Shown here piece after piece: positions 52,701 through 60,758 of a stretch of DNA of 64,000 nucleotides. Position 1 is the stretch's first letter. Each line of letters begins with the position of its first letter. A program made the translations under genes and the position numbers. The stretch comes from Carposina sasakii (Eukaryota; Arthropoda; Insecta; Lepidoptera; Carposinidae), in NCBI GenBank assembly GCA_014607495.2, contig CP053163.1, positions 8,536,716-8,600,715 of the forward strand. Reading direction: 5' to 3'. Under the pieces are notes generated by a model. The model had not been told where the DNA came from. It searched no databases and was given only the letters and a program-made list of their open reading frames with translations.

Positions 52701-55700
52701 TATTAACTAAACTTAAGACGGCCAAAGAGCTTACTATACACCAGAAAGGGAATAACAACACCATAAAATCTAAAGAATATATTTAGTTGCAGTTTATAAA
52801 TAATAATGAAATAATCAAAACCAATGTTACTATGACTAAATGTCCTAGACTTCTTAGAGCATAAATTTCAACACTTCTAAAAAAGGAACTAAAGCTGAGC
52901 TATTTGCACTATTTAGGGCAGGAATGTTGTTAGAACCTCCAGATTAGGAATTCATTATATCTAACGAAGATAAAGGAGTCAGGCTTTACCAGGTAAATTC
53001 CGCTTTTACAACACTCCACTACCGTTTTACAGCTATCTGATTGTGCTTTAATAGTTACGAAGTACATATTCTTCAATAAGGTACGCAGGTAATCGTTTAG
53101 AAAAAAAAGTAATGTGACAAGTTTTGCGACAATGAAATCATGTCCCTAGATTATGGGAAAGTTGTACAATAGACTATTGTAGCTGTTATGATATAAAATC
53201 TATATACCTGTGTACAAAATTTTAATAAAATTGGACTAGTCATTATAATACCCAAACATTCAAATTCTTCAAAGGAAGATAATTAAACAAGTCGTGGTTA
53301 CATCGATTTAACAGTTATAGACTGAAAATTACACTGTAGAGTCTCTGGACTTCGTTAAATGGTCGTAGATTGCGACCTTGCTGGAAATTTATCGGCACAG
53401 ATTACGTGTTTTAAAATAAACACCGATCCCCCATACAGTAACACTCAGCGCTGAACTCGGTTTGATAAGTTATGTAAAAAAACTGTGTACGGAAATATCT
53501 TTCAGCGAATTTATTAGCTCCAGTAAGTAGTGCGTGGTGTTAGGCGGCCAGCCAACTGTATGTCTGAAATTAATATCTCAGTGTATCCAAGACAAATACT
53601 AAACGCCGTAATTATTCCTACGATGCGTGTAGTCATGTACTTTGATGTCGAAAGGCGCCTATGCTTTTTCATTTGTTCTCTATCGTCTGCATTTTCTATT
53701 CTTTAAAGTACGTTGACTTTACTAAAATATCTTGGCATTTCTTTCTAGTTTACTGCGATCATTATTTCTGAAAGCGTGCGAAATTAAATTTAAAATAGTG
53801 AAGTCATGTGAGGTTGACTGAATGATGGAGGTGTGGCTCAAGCTTTGCAATTGTTTCGAGATTTTTAGTACTTTGAGAGACCATTTAGTTTCACGGATAA
53901 ATAACACTTGCAGTAATTTTGTAGAAAGTACTAGAAAATACATAGTAAGTAGATGCCTAAAAAGTAATAACTAACCCATGTCTAGTGACTTTTAAAATAC
54001 ATAGCCACTACAGCCATACATAGGTACACTTTTCACATACGGAATTGCGGAACTCTTTGCGTTGTATAGGTATAGCTGTGTAAAGATTTTAAGCATACTC
54101 GTATAATAAATATTGGATTATGAATTTTGAGCCGCTTCTTCTGAATAAAGAAGCATAATAGTTGTGACTAGCAGTCAGACATATTTATGGAGATTTACGA
54201 GTCCTTGGAAACATTTCTGCAGACAGACGACAGTCTCGAGGTTGGCTGATATTTGAATGATACCTACGAAATACTAATTGCCGAATTACTTTATTACTAT
54301 GTAGGTTCTGGTTTGTAAATTGTGTACTAACTTTAGTAATCTTAATGTTTAGGTACCTAATTATATTCGTAATAACTTATGTAGGTAGCCTATAAGAAGT
54401 GCATTCAACAGGTAGCTTAACATTCGTTGAATGTTAATTGACATTAGACAACACTTCCTAACCTGTCACAGTTTTTCGCTCCGATGGACAAATTCGAAAT
54501 GATTGATTATTTAAGCTCCAAGTTTTTGCACAGAGCGCGTTGAACTACGTGGGTGAGCTTATAGAAAAAATAATAGGAAGCTTATTTGCTGTAAAAAAAA
54601 ACAGTCATAACATCTTACAATCTAATATCAAATCAAATTAACTCTCAAGTGAAGATCCAGCTCTACACTCCGGACTCTAGCTAACATATTTTAGAAATAT
54701 TTATTATTAATATTTTAGTTTGTTTCAACTTTACTTTTTAAAATGTAGATCCTGTTTGCGCTGGATTAATTTCGAGATAATAAGTATCGCCTGATAATAC
54801 GTATTTGACATCACAGTATATTGTAACTGATAAGCGTCACAGATAATATGTCTTACAATAAGTTCAAATGTTTGGGAAGGTCGCCCAGAGATAGACGAAA
54901 AAAAACTGTGTCAGACGGCAACAGACTACAGACGTGTACGCACGTACGGTTTGCATTCGATTTACTCTCAAATATTTATGAATAAAACAAATTACAGACT
55001 TATGAATAAAACAAATTACAGTACCAAATATCGTATGATACTACGTGACATACATATATACCGTACTATACAATTCATGATCAATGCACTCATAAAATTT
55101 AACTGTGCCCCTGAACTTGAAACTTATCTTTACGATAAAATTATGTAACAAAGATAATGGGGAAGTCTGTGTCAATAAAATTATATGAAGTAAATTGCTA
55201 AATGGTTTTACAATGTAAGCTATCTTATTTGTAGGTACATGTAGAGCGACATTTTCCCGTAGTTTCCAACTTCGACGTTTCTATTTATGTTTTGACAGCC
55301 GGATGGTAAAATTTTTCTAAGAATCTGTTCAAAAGATGGTGTACTAAACTTCACTATAAAAATGGTGCAAATTATTATTTGGACATGACAGTATCAGTTG
55401 GGAGCTGGGAGTCATATAATAGAGCAGAACTCTTTATCATAACTGACATCTGGGAGTTAATAACACTATCTGCTAGTTCGACTTTTCCATCACAAGAAGT
55501 TTAAAGGTAATTAATTATAAAAATCACATTAGACCTATTTGACTGTGGCATGAGGAGTTACGTACATACTCGTACCTACGTATCTAAGTAATTACAATTA
55601 TATCGTTACCAATTCTGATCCAGCTTGGATGCATGGTTGATGCAGCAATGTTAATGCATACAGGTCCTTCCAATGCCAGGGTAGCTAGAACTGCAGGATC

Positions 55701-56158
55701 ATAAAGGAGTTGTCACAGCCACGTTTAAATAAGCGGGGATAGATGGAAATGGGCTACTGGTACCTTAGACAAAGAAAATTATTTCTCGTTCGAAACGATA
55801 GAGGTTTGTCACCGATACGTTTGGTAAAAAAAAACCGTCAATCGCGCGTTCGTCAAGTCACCACCACCAACCACCTTTATCTAAGCACCCTGGAAGTGAT
55901 TTAGGTAAGGATACATAAAGGAAAGTAGTTAGACTTACCGCAAGTCGAGTCTCAGCTCTCTTCCATCAATAGTGACGTTATAGAACACGTTATGATCAAG
56001 CTCGTGTTCACGGCCGTGCAAATCGCGCCGTGCCCGCGCGTGCCCATGCCCGTGCTCGTGTGTCAGCTCATGGGACACCAAGGCTCCATCGCGGGTCACT
56101 TTCACGGGCACTGTGACCTGCACTTGCGATGTGTCCAGGTGCTTGTGTGAGTAGATAC
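18578..56158 (-). CDS. ADAMTS family secreted metalloprotease, 18 exons seen, first exon missing
   Basis: ADAMTS enzymes are secreted zinc endopeptidases that cut extracellular-matrix proteins. Exons in transcript order: 56158-55939, 42800-42638, 35672-35097, 35008-34829, 34739-34498, 28004-27891, 24598-24452, 23676-23606, 22719-22550, 22387-22200, 22045-21933, 21776-21651, 21043-20895, 20636-20521, 20420-20306, 20147-19973, 19579-19197, 18712-18578. Every join is GT-AG and phase-consistent, giving 1127 residues plus stop. Order: prodomain, catalytic domain, disintegrin-like, TSR1, Cys-rich, spacer, two further TSRs; there is no PLAC domain. The first listed exon starts with two bases of a split codon, so a signal-peptide exon lies upstream (a weak candidate at 60920-61058, or beyond the window). 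I could not assign it to a numbered vertebrate or fly paralog. Confidence 0.94.
18961..19113. repeat. Palindromic MITE-like repeat in the last ADAMTS intron
   Basis: The left arm has TTACCTAACTAGCGA..GCGATAGCG and the right arm its complement, CGTTATCGCATTGCTT..GCAAG....GTAGGTAATCAG. The central part repeats AATTGTACAAAATTCG. Relatives are at 47386-47585 and 62796-63041. It lies between the final two coding exons. Confidence 0.7.
19820..19958 (+). mobile_element. RTE-like LINE 3' end in an ADAMTS intron
   Basis: It contains GTGGTGGCTATGGGCAAAAC and GGGGGAGGCCTACGTCCAGC followed by AGTGGACGGCAATAGGCTGA. The possible target duplication AGTGGTC is at 19820-19826 and 19952-19958. Its right end is about 14 bp from the splice donor of exon 20147-19973. 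Other ends of this family are at 50184, 57181 and 60295. Confidence 0.8.
20755..20893 (+). repeat. Dispersed repeat ending in (TATG)n, abutting an ADAMTS splice donor
   Basis: CACCCCTTACCACGTGG...GATAATGGGCGTGAC followed by TATGTATG-type sequence. A second copy is at 46222-46310. The right end merges with the minus-strand donor GTATGTATG of the exon ending at 20895. Confidence 0.65.
21335..21435 (-). repeat. Dispersed repeat family R1, fragment
   Basis: It shares AACGTGGCTG..GATCTCCTTC.TGATC.TGCAGTTCTGGCTAC with fragments at 25565-25725, 33060-33255, 55650-55755 and 63095-63275. It is a non-coding fragment inside an ADAMTS intron; family identity is unknown to me. Confidence 0.6.
22741..23285 (-). 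repeat. Tandem-dimer element with two tRNA-like bodies (locus 2)
   Basis: Reverse-strand copy of the 14905 and 56604 elements. The bodies are at 22857-22788 and 23182-23112, period 324 bp. The first body has a D-arm-like TAGCTCAGTGGTAAGAGC, closer to a genuine tRNA than the others (TGGCTTAGTGGTTA...). It sits in the ADAMTS intron between exons 23676-23606 and 22719-22550 and directly abuts a SINE at 23286. Confidence 0.85.
23286..23480 (-). mobile_element. tRNA-derived SINE, truncated, minus strand
   Basis: It carries CACACAACACATTAACC, GATCCCTAAGGTCTTGTGTC and the reversed B box GGATTCGAACC, the same family as 16628-16845 and 37288-37520. The A-box end is lost. Confidence 0.82.
23606..35008 (-). 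CDS. ADAMTS catalytic-domain exons (five)
   Basis: Exons 35008-34829, 34739-34498, 28004-27891, 24598-24452 and 23676-23606 encode the reprolysin-type domain. The zinc site HELGHNFGLFHD is split by an intron inside its Asn codon (AA at 27892-27891, T at 24598). It is preceded by SCSINEDNG, and the Met-turn reads HIMTP. Three His ligands and the catalytic Glu are intact, so an active enzyme is expected. Six of the eight usual domain cysteines are present; the pair flanking the family's D(I/L)C...C-TLG segment is absent (here [12 protein letters not shown]). The domain closes with SRCSKR and LGECL. Confidence 0.93.
24722..24860 (+). repeat. Dispersed repeat family R2, copy near an ADAMTS exon
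   Basis: It shares GACGTTCGTTG, TTGACGAA.GCG, AGCAAACAT and TCG..CGAGAAATAA-type blocks with 27735-27862 (same strand) and 55785-55866 (opposite strand). It is diverged and non-coding, 124 bp upstream of exon 24598-24452. Confidence 0.5.
25565..25725 (-). repeat. Dispersed repeat family R1, fragment
   Basis: Minus-strand relative of the 33060-33255 copy, with CATCAGCTGCATCTT, GCTAGCAACTTGTCACTG and AAACGTGGCTG..AGATCTCCTCCGTGATC. It is within an ADAMTS intron. Confidence 0.6.
26375..26419. repeat. Perfect 17-bp inverted repeat (hairpin) in an ADAMTS intron
   Basis: GACGACCTAATTTAAAT at 26375-26391 and its exact complement at 26403-26419, with an 11-nt loop. It could be a small MITE remnant or a structured intronic element. 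Confidence 0.75.
26821..27528. repeat. Direct repeat pair, ~180 bp, about 555 bp apart
   Basis: 26821-27004 and 27376-27528 share GGACGAGCTG.GCACATAT, TAATATT.TTTATAATT.CCTTAGCA, CCTGAAAATAAACTAAA and ACGAAAGCTCT. They are diverged copies in the same ADAMTS intron, with no coding potential. Confidence 0.65.
27735..27862 (+). repeat. Dispersed repeat family R2, copy beside the zinc-site exon
   Basis: Relative of 24722-24860. It ends 28 bp from the donor of exon 28004-27891. Confidence 0.5.
28161..28598 (+). mobile_element. Full-length A-tailed retroposon (copy D) with 15-bp target duplication
   Basis: Element 28176-28583 begins GATTCGGCGGG and ends in an A-tail. CATCTGAGATCTGAG is duplicated at 28161-28175 and 28584-28598. 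It sits in the 6.5-kb ADAMTS intron, antisense to the gene. Confidence 0.93.
28600..34497. other. Interior of a long ADAMTS intron (28005-34497)
   Basis: Mostly unique AT-rich sequence. Recognised inside is the R1 fragment at 33060-33255. Two stretches of higher GC content, 29330-29470 and 31930-32160, stand out from the AT-rich background and could be regulatory, but nothing further supports that. Open frames near 31371-31759 and 34063-34287 have no gene features. Confidence 0.4.
33060..33255 (+). repeat. Dispersed repeat family R1, longest copy
   Basis: It reads TTCCCAAAACGAGGTAGCC, AGAACTTCAGGATCAC, ACAGCCACGTTTAGAATAG, AGTGACAAGTTGCTAGCTT and CAAGATGCAGCTGATG. Fragments recur at 21335, 25565, 55650 and 63095. 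It may be a decayed LINE segment. Confidence 0.6.
35097..56158 (-). CDS. ADAMTS prodomain exons (three)
   Basis: Exon 56158-55939 encodes a His/Arg-rich prodomain start ending GRELRLDL. Exon 42800-42638 continues [13 protein letters not shown] and [21 protein letters not shown]. Exon 35672-35097 begins [15 protein letters not shown]. These joins recreate the L.L.P....P..VVE and SACDGL.G..RTD..EY.IEP patterns of ADAMTS prodomains, which supports the splicing across two very long introns. After residue ~150 of the visible protein comes an unusually long Arg/Lys/Asn-rich stretch of over 100 residues. It includes RRGRRKKR and later RRNR, both good furin-type sites, before the catalytic domain begins at [13 protein letters not shown] (exon 35008-34829). 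Confidence 0.9.
36042..36243. mobile_element. 186-bp hAT-type MITE with 8-bp target duplication
   Basis: The body 36050-36235 has ends CAGTGGTTCCCAAA and TTTGGGAACCACTG, with TTCTAAAT duplicated at 36042-36049 and 36236-36243. An 8-bp duplication and CAGTGGTTCCCAA-type ends are hallmarks of hAT elements. It lies in the ADAMTS intron between the second and third visible exons. Confidence 0.9.
37020..37273. mobile_element. 254-bp MITE, second copy of the CAGGGTGTAAC family
   Basis: Long inverted arms as in 16223-16482, flanked by TA. A SINE follows 14 bp downstream, the same MITE-then-SINE neighbourhood as at 16223-16845. Confidence 0.88.
37288..37520 (-). mobile_element. tRNA-derived SINE, near full length, minus strand
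   Basis: Read on the minus strand it begins GGCCGACTGGTCTAGTAGG, containing a consensus A box (TGGTCTAGTAGG), then the B box GGTTCGAATCC, a ~150-bp body and an AATATTTATATT tail. Both pol III boxes are intact, unlike the copies at 16628 and 23286. Confidence 0.88.
37941..38062 (-). other. GC-rich exon-like island in an ADAMTS intron
   Basis: It is bounded on the minus strand by a plausible acceptor (CTGCTTACTTTCAAG) and a good donor (GTAAGC). Its length of 122 is not a multiple of three, and in the host phase it hits a stop after about 26 codons. It could be an alternative terminating exon or chance. Confidence 0.2.
39018..40792 (-). mobile_element. 5'-truncated RTE-like LINE with 12-bp target duplication, interrupted by another LINE
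   Basis: The element body 39030-40780 is on the minus strand and is flanked by TAACCCTTCAGG at 39018-39029 and 40781-40792. The 40780-40388 part encodes the end of a reverse-transcriptase domain ([21 protein letters not shown]); 39447-39058 encodes the following region ([44 protein letters not shown]). The coding frame is broken at 39448 by the insertion described separately. The 3' end is an (AAG)n-type tail. It is a dead copy in an ADAMTS intron. Confidence 0.9.
39448..40387 (+). mobile_element. Internally deleted LINE inserted into the older LINE
   Basis: 940 bp in the opposite orientation to its host, flanked by ATTCAGATCCATA at 39435-39447 and 40388-40400. It encodes a Lys/Glu-rich segment (39470-39741), then a frame-disrupted endonuclease start with [11 protein letters not shown] (around 40014-40047). 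It then jumps to the 3' end (GGAGGAGGCCTATGCC... at 40276 onward). The whole reverse-transcriptase region is missing, so this was a non-autonomous derivative or was deleted later. Confidence 0.85.
46222..46310 (+). repeat. Dispersed repeat, copy of 20755-20893
   Basis: CACCCCATACCACGTTTTGCAC...GGGATAATGGGCGTGAC followed by TATGTATGCATG. Same family as the copy beside exon 20895. Confidence 0.6.
47386..47585. repeat. Palindromic MITE-like repeat
   Basis: The left arm GCAAAAGCAAAGCGATAGCG..AATTGTACAA is complemented by TTGTACAATTTGCGCTATCG..TTCGGCTTTGC on the right, ending GGTAATCAGGGGG. Family of 18961-19113 and 62796-63041. Confidence 0.75.
47647..48563. mobile_element. 901-bp non-autonomous hAT element with 8-bp target duplication
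   Basis: The body 47655-48555 has perfect 14-bp inverted ends TAGTGATGTGCCGG/CCGGCACATCACTA, flanked by ATCATTAG at 47647-47654 and 48556-48563. Subterminal regions are packed with GGATACGGAT-type motifs on both sides. Inside lie a SINE tail fragment (~47850-47886) and another MITE (47894-48262). No transposase frame. Confidence 0.92.
47894..48262. mobile_element. 369-bp MITE nested inside the hAT element
   Basis: The ends CAGGGTGTTTTTTTG and CAAAAATCACCCTG are imperfect inverted repeats flanked by TA. The end motif CAGGGTG resembles the 16223 and 37020 MITEs but the interior differs. Confidence 0.75.
49652..49846 (-). CDS. Open frame with signal-like N-terminus; possible small secreted peptide or alternative first exon
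   Basis: From the internal Met in [12 protein letters not shown] the frame encodes a hydrophobic run [11 protein letters not shown], then a hydrophilic tail ending YHESYPGTT and a stop. A plausible acceptor (TTAATGTTTGCAG) lies just upstream. If a weak donor ACGAC|GTGATG were used, it would leave two bases, exactly the phase needed by ADAMTS exon 42800-42638, giving an alternative start without the His-rich prodomain segment. I recognise no family. Confidence 0.25.
   Translation of the reverse strand: MQINSKSIMSWMESYAFKRCLLLMLIFSIMLDIDGHMDNPKNIGKDMSMSYSMNRYHESYPGTT
50173..50462 (+). mobile_element. RTE-like LINE 3' end with 11-bp target duplication
   Basis: The body 50184-50451 includes GTGGTGACTATGGGCAAAAC, GGAAGGCCTATGTCCAGCAG and an (AAG)n tail, flanked by ATATATTTATT at 50173-50183 and 50452-50462. 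Strongly 5'-truncated. Confidence 0.88.
51718..51960 (+). repeat. Lepidopteran 'CCGGCCAAGTGCGAG' repeat
   Basis: It begins AAAATCCGGCCAAGTGCGAG, followed by CTCGCGCACTTAGAGTTCCGTA and later AATTTAAACTGTCTTC. This start and order match a very widespread moth and butterfly repeat that I know from other sequences; the usual end ...ACGGAACCCTA is absent. Confidence 0.7.
55650..55866. repeat. R1 and R2 repeat fragments next to the first visible ADAMTS exon
   Basis: 55650-55755 is R1-like (AGGGTAGCTAGAACTGCAGGATC, CACAGCCACGTTTAAAT). 55785-55866 is R2-like in reverse (TTATTTCTCGTTCGAAACG, GCGCGTTCGTCAAG). The R2 piece ends 73 bp from the donor of exon 56158-55939. Confidence 0.5.
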
Positions 56159-56591
56159 CTGGAAACAATGGTTCTATTAGAAAGAGGCTTTCTCTTGTAT
56201 CTTCGTCTGACATTAAGTAATAAGTCATTAAGTACTAGTAAATACTTCGTTTATTACTAGTGGTGATAAGACTGTTGCTATTTTCATATCGCCAGCTGAG
56301 TTAACCGGTAAGTACGCGGGATTAATTAGTTCATATCTTAAGGTCGTGGGTTCATATCCAGTCAAAGGCCTGTGCCTATGTCACTAAATTTATGCATGTA
56401 CGTACGGATTTTAATATCATTGGCATGTACATGATAATGAATGAGCTACAGTTACAGTACACATCAGGAATGAACAGTGAAGGTAATCGTAAAGGTATTT
56501 GTAGATATCTATTAAAACAAGTCATGACAACTCTTATTACCTAATAACTGTGCTCTGACTACTTAGAATAGTACTCCTAAAATGGTTATTC

Positions 56592-57178
56592 TATTACATA
56601 CCTAAAATTATTAATAAAGGAAATGGAAAAAATTCTTCACCCGAGTGGGAATCGAACCCACGACCACTGCAAACCATGCCAGCCGCTATAATCACTAAGC
56701 CACCGGGTCAATTACTTCGGATGACGAATTTTACCATCTCTTTTCTAAATTACATATTGGCAACGTTATTCTTCATCTCGATAGCTATACACTAGCCAAA
56801 TCTCGGCAAACAAAGCTGAATCCCTTAGCACAATGTTTAAAGATGAAACGATCAACCATATCCTAACGGATTATATTAATGGAGAAGTGTTTTTATAAAT
56901 TTATCTTAGTCAAGATATTATATATTATAAAATTATTCATGAAGAAAATGGAAAAAATTCTTCACCCGAGTGGTAATCGAACCCATGACCACTGCAAACC
57001 GTGCCAGCCGCTATAACCACTAAGCCACCGGGTCAATTACTTCGGATGACAAATTTTACCATCTCTTTTTTAAATTACATATTGGCAACTTTTCCATTTT
57101 CTTTATTAATAATTTTATAATATATAATATCTTGACTAAGATAAATTTATAAAAACACTTCTCCATTATTACATACCT
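56592..57178 (-). mobile_element. Tandem-dimer tRNA-like element with 12-bp target duplication (locus 3)
   Basis: The body 56604-57166 is flanked by TATTACATACCT at 56592-56603 and 57167-57178. It holds two tRNA-like bodies on the minus strand (56708-56638, 57033-56963; period 325 bp) with the common spacer between. At the right end, an ~80-bp piece of the unit (TTTTCCATTTTCTTTATTAA...) is present in inverted orientation. The duplication encloses all of it, so dimer and inverted piece arrived as one insertion. Confidence 0.88.
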
Positions 57179-57180
57179 TT

Positions 57181-57593
57181 AAACTACAGTGCGTTTTACC
57201 AGCCATGACTTACGGAGCCGAGACGTGGAACCTGACGGTGGGGCTGGCTCACCGATTACATGTCACTCAAAGAGCTATGGAAAGGTCAATGCTTGGAATC
57301 TCGCGAATGGACAAAGTCCGAAACGAGATTATCCGGCAGAAGACCAAAGTGTCAGACATAGTCTCGAAATGTAGCAGACTGAAGTGGCAGTGGGCCGGCC
57401 ACATCTTGAATGGAGACCGCGCCTCGGCAAGAGTAGCGTTGGGCGCCCTCCGGCCAGATGGACCGATGACTTAAAGAGGACGGTTGGTAGTGACTGCATG
57501 GCAAAAACGGGAGATCAAACCATGTGGCGTACACTGGGGGAGGCCTACGTCCAGCAATGGACTGCAATAGGCTGACGATGACGATGAAACTAC
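57181..57593 (+). mobile_element. RTE-like LINE 3' coding fragment
   Basis: It encodes TYGAETWNLT, LGISRMDKVRNE and WQWAGHI; after a frameshift, VGRPPARWTDDLKR and GEAYVQQW, ending in a (GACGAT)n tail. AAACTAC occurs at both ends (57181-57187, 57587-57593), a possible short target duplication. It directly follows the tRNA-like element. Non-functional. Confidence 0.88.
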
Positions 57594-58236
57594 TTGAAGT
57601 GTAAAGTAATTGATACGAGTATGGTAACTGACCTCAGAGGTATAGATAGACAATAAATAAAGTGTATGGTGTTTTATAAAAATTACATTCTGTCGTGTTT
57701 GATTGATAGTCACTTGATAAAATGACCAGGTTTTTATTGTCCGCTTCAATATTGATCACGACTTAATCCTAGCAAATTCAACGATATGGCTATAACATCC
57801 ATATAAACCTGAGACCCACTTAACTTAAGGGTCGCCTACATGTTTCAATCAGAGATGAGATTGCGGACGAACATAATTAAACTTTCTTTTTAAGTATGTT
57901 AAGAGATTTATATTTATCAATAGCTGTGCAGAGAGTAATGAATAATTAAACTAGGTTTATTGCTTATATTATTAACAACACTTCTCTCACAGCCATGTGC
58001 AATGACCGATCTTGAGAGAATTTTTTGCATATCTCAATTTCAACCTTCAATATAAAATTTCATCCAAAATATCAGGTTCGGTCCTTTTGGATCTCGACTA
58101 ATATCAAAATAATAGGTCAGAACTAGTTGTGATTGAAACTTGGTCAAGTTCTTTGTCCAATAAGGTCTCCAAATATGTGTCGATATCACCATGAGGTGAC
58201 ACCAATTGGTTACCAACCACCAATTGGACAATCCTA

Positions 58237-58460
58237 CTATTATTATAAACGCGAAAGTTTGTGAGTATGGATGGATGGATGGATGTTTATTACTCTTTCA
58301 CGTAAAAACGGCTGGAGTCATATAAGTAAAATTTGGTATGGAGTTAGCTGACACCCTGGATTAACATATAGGCTACTTTTTATCCCGGAAAAATATTTTT
58401 ATCCCGGATAATTTTGACATTTTGTTTTTTTTGTCCACGCGGACGGGCGTCCACTAGTAT
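58237..58460 (-). mobile_element. Helitron-like lepidopteran repeat with (GGAT)n microsatellite
   Basis: CTATTATTATAAACGCGAAAG, then GGATGGATGGATGG, TTACTCTTTCACG, ACATATAGGCTACTTT and ending GTCCACGCGGACGGGCGTCC-ACTAGT. Reverse orientation of the 5677 family. It also holds a short internal duplication of ATTTTTATCCCGG. Confidence 0.8.
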
Positions 58461-60282
58461 AAGATGTACCACTTGTGTACCACTCTCAGGTTTCAAAATT
58501 AGGATCTTAGGAATATTCGATTGAGCAACTAAATGCCCCAATGTGGTCGATTAAGCAAAGAAAGAACTCTATGGATCACAAATCTAGATTTTATTTCAAT
58601 CAGAACACATGTCCTGCTTCTTCTGATATAAACAAAAAAAGACGTGAAGTGTGATAGACGACATCCAAAATTAAATCTAGAGTTAAGCATTTACTACAAT
58701 TGGCCCTTAAGTAACATCACCAAAGTCATAATTAAAGTAGTAACGTGGTCTGTACCTACGACGATATTGTTTTAACCTACATGTAACACGAAAATTAATT
58801 AGGTACCTACCTACTAACTGCACCAACTTTTTGATGACATACGCTTTGCGATCGGACCATCTGTAATATGACCCTGAAAATCGGCGTTTTTGTTTTCGCG
58901 TTCAATATTACTTAACAAGTGTTATTTGGACAATAAAAGGCTTTAATCATTTTATCAACTAGATTGAATGACTAGTCATACTCGTAGGAACAAGTTTGTA
59001 ATATCAATCTTCATTTTCCATATTAAGTGACAGCCAGTTAATAGTAAGTACGTGTATCTTTACGACATCGAGTTATAGTTATACATATAATGGGCTATTG
59101 AATTGATAAGAATATTTTTTAGTCTAGACAAAACTAACATTAAATTTTAAAGTACTTACCTTTCGTTAAACATTGTATTAAAAAAAGGTAAAAGTGAATT
59201 AGTTTACACAGTACAGATGTATTCTCAGTTGTACAAGTTACTTCTAGTTAGCTCTACATTGATAGAGAGTTATACATGCTAAAGTAATACAAAAGTTATC
59301 CAAAGTCTCAGATATTTGTTTATAACAATTAGCTCACCGCTTCTTTCAGTTATGTCAAAAGAAAAAAAGACGGAATACCTATTTGAAAACCAGCTAAAAA
59401 AAATCCGAGAGTCAGGTGGATAACAATTGGTCATCATTGAATATTTGGAAAAAAATGCAGTCCTTCTAACTTCTGTAGATCAAAATTGACATACGTAGAC
59501 GATTAAAAAATCTATTCATGTCTTAGCTTAATATGTAAGAGTGAATACTAACAGAAAGTTTGCATACAAAAAGTGTAAAAGTATTGCATATCGATACTGG
59601 GTTTTTAGTTTTTACAATCTATGAAGTATTCCCACTGTAATTTAGATAGTTTAGGGCGAAGCAGGTTCAATGTCGCGCCCCCTGCCCTAGTGGCGCCAGA
59701 CGCCCGGCGCCGATAAAGCCAGCTTCATACAAAAAGATAACAACTTTTAACGAACAACAGAACTCGCTGCGACCGACCACTACTTTGGAATGGGTAAAGT
59801 CAATACCGAGGCAAGTGTTCGGGTTGGGCTACTAAGTAAATTATCTGTATTTATGTTAAAAACTGCTTGGGATACGTTTGACTATGATTTAAATTTTTTG
59901 AGCTAAAAAGTACAGATGAACAGTTTTTATAAATTTTAAAACTATTAATGTTACCTATGATTAGAGTCATATATGTTTTGTATAACTAGAGATAGAATCA
60001 TTGTGTAACAGGTAATAAATAGATACATACTTAGGTACTTGCTTACATTTATGTGTGAAATTAACTCAGACACGACCTATACATGTTTTATGATTACATG
60101 TTGCTTGTTATTCATGCAAATACATAACGATAGGTGAACTTATACCATGTCATATTTCATGCCTTTACTTAACGTTTTATGAATGAATTACTCGGTTCAC
60201 AGAAATATTCGTTGAACTATTGGAAAGGTGTTCTACCATAAGAATTAGTAATAGTAATATCAGATTTAATTTCCTTTGTTTT

Positions 60283-60758
60283 ATAGCTATGTGTTTTATA
60301 GCCTCCCGAACAAGCCGGTTTCCGAAAAGGGTTTAGTACCATAGACCATATCCACACGCTACGGCAGATTATACAAAAAACGGAAGAGTACAATCGGCCA
60401 CTATGCCTAGCGTTCGTGGAAGAAGCTCAGGATCGCACAGCGAGTGATGGAGAGAGCTATGCTTGGGATCTATTTGCGTGATCGAATCAGAAATGAATGA
60501 AAGTGGCAATGGGCAGGGCACATAGCTCGAAAAACTGATGGCCGATGGAGTCGGAACGTTCTAGAGTGGATACCACGTATCGGCAAGCGCAGCGTGGGAA
60601 GGCCACCCGCGAGGTGGACGGATGACCTGGCCAAGGTCGCGGGCGTCGGTTAGATGCAGGCTGCTTCCGTCCGGTCGGAGTAGAGGTTGTTGGGGGAGGC
60701 TTATGTCCAACAGTGGACTTCTCAGGGCTGTATATGAATAATGATGATAGCTATGTGT
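60283..60758 (+). mobile_element. Internally deleted RTE-like LINE fragment with 12-bp target duplication
   Basis: The body 60295-60746 is flanked by ATAGCTATGTGT at 60283-60294 and 60747-60758. It begins with the reverse-transcriptase motif EQAGFRKGFSTIDHI, then after LCLAFVE jumps to a distal region with WQWAGHIA and VGRPPARWTDDLA. Stops and frameshifts are present. The missing middle was lost before or after insertion. Confidence 0.9.

Larger units (their letters stand above)
42801..55938. other. 13-kb ADAMTS intron between the first two visible prodomain exons
   Basis: It contains the hAT element 47655-48555, a palindromic MITE at 47386-47585, a LINE end at 50184-50451, the repeat 51718-51960, an R1 fragment at 55650-55755 and an R2 copy at 55785-55866. 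An open frame with a signal-like N-terminus is at 49652-49846. The remainder, including 43000-46200 and 52200-55600, is AT-rich sequence in which I see no gene. Confidence 0.5.

Noticed and set aside
57205..57575. A gene for a small 'WAGHI/GRPPARW' protein
   Set aside because: This is the frameshifted distal part of an RTE-like LINE, with LINE-type tail and related fragments elsewhere in the window.
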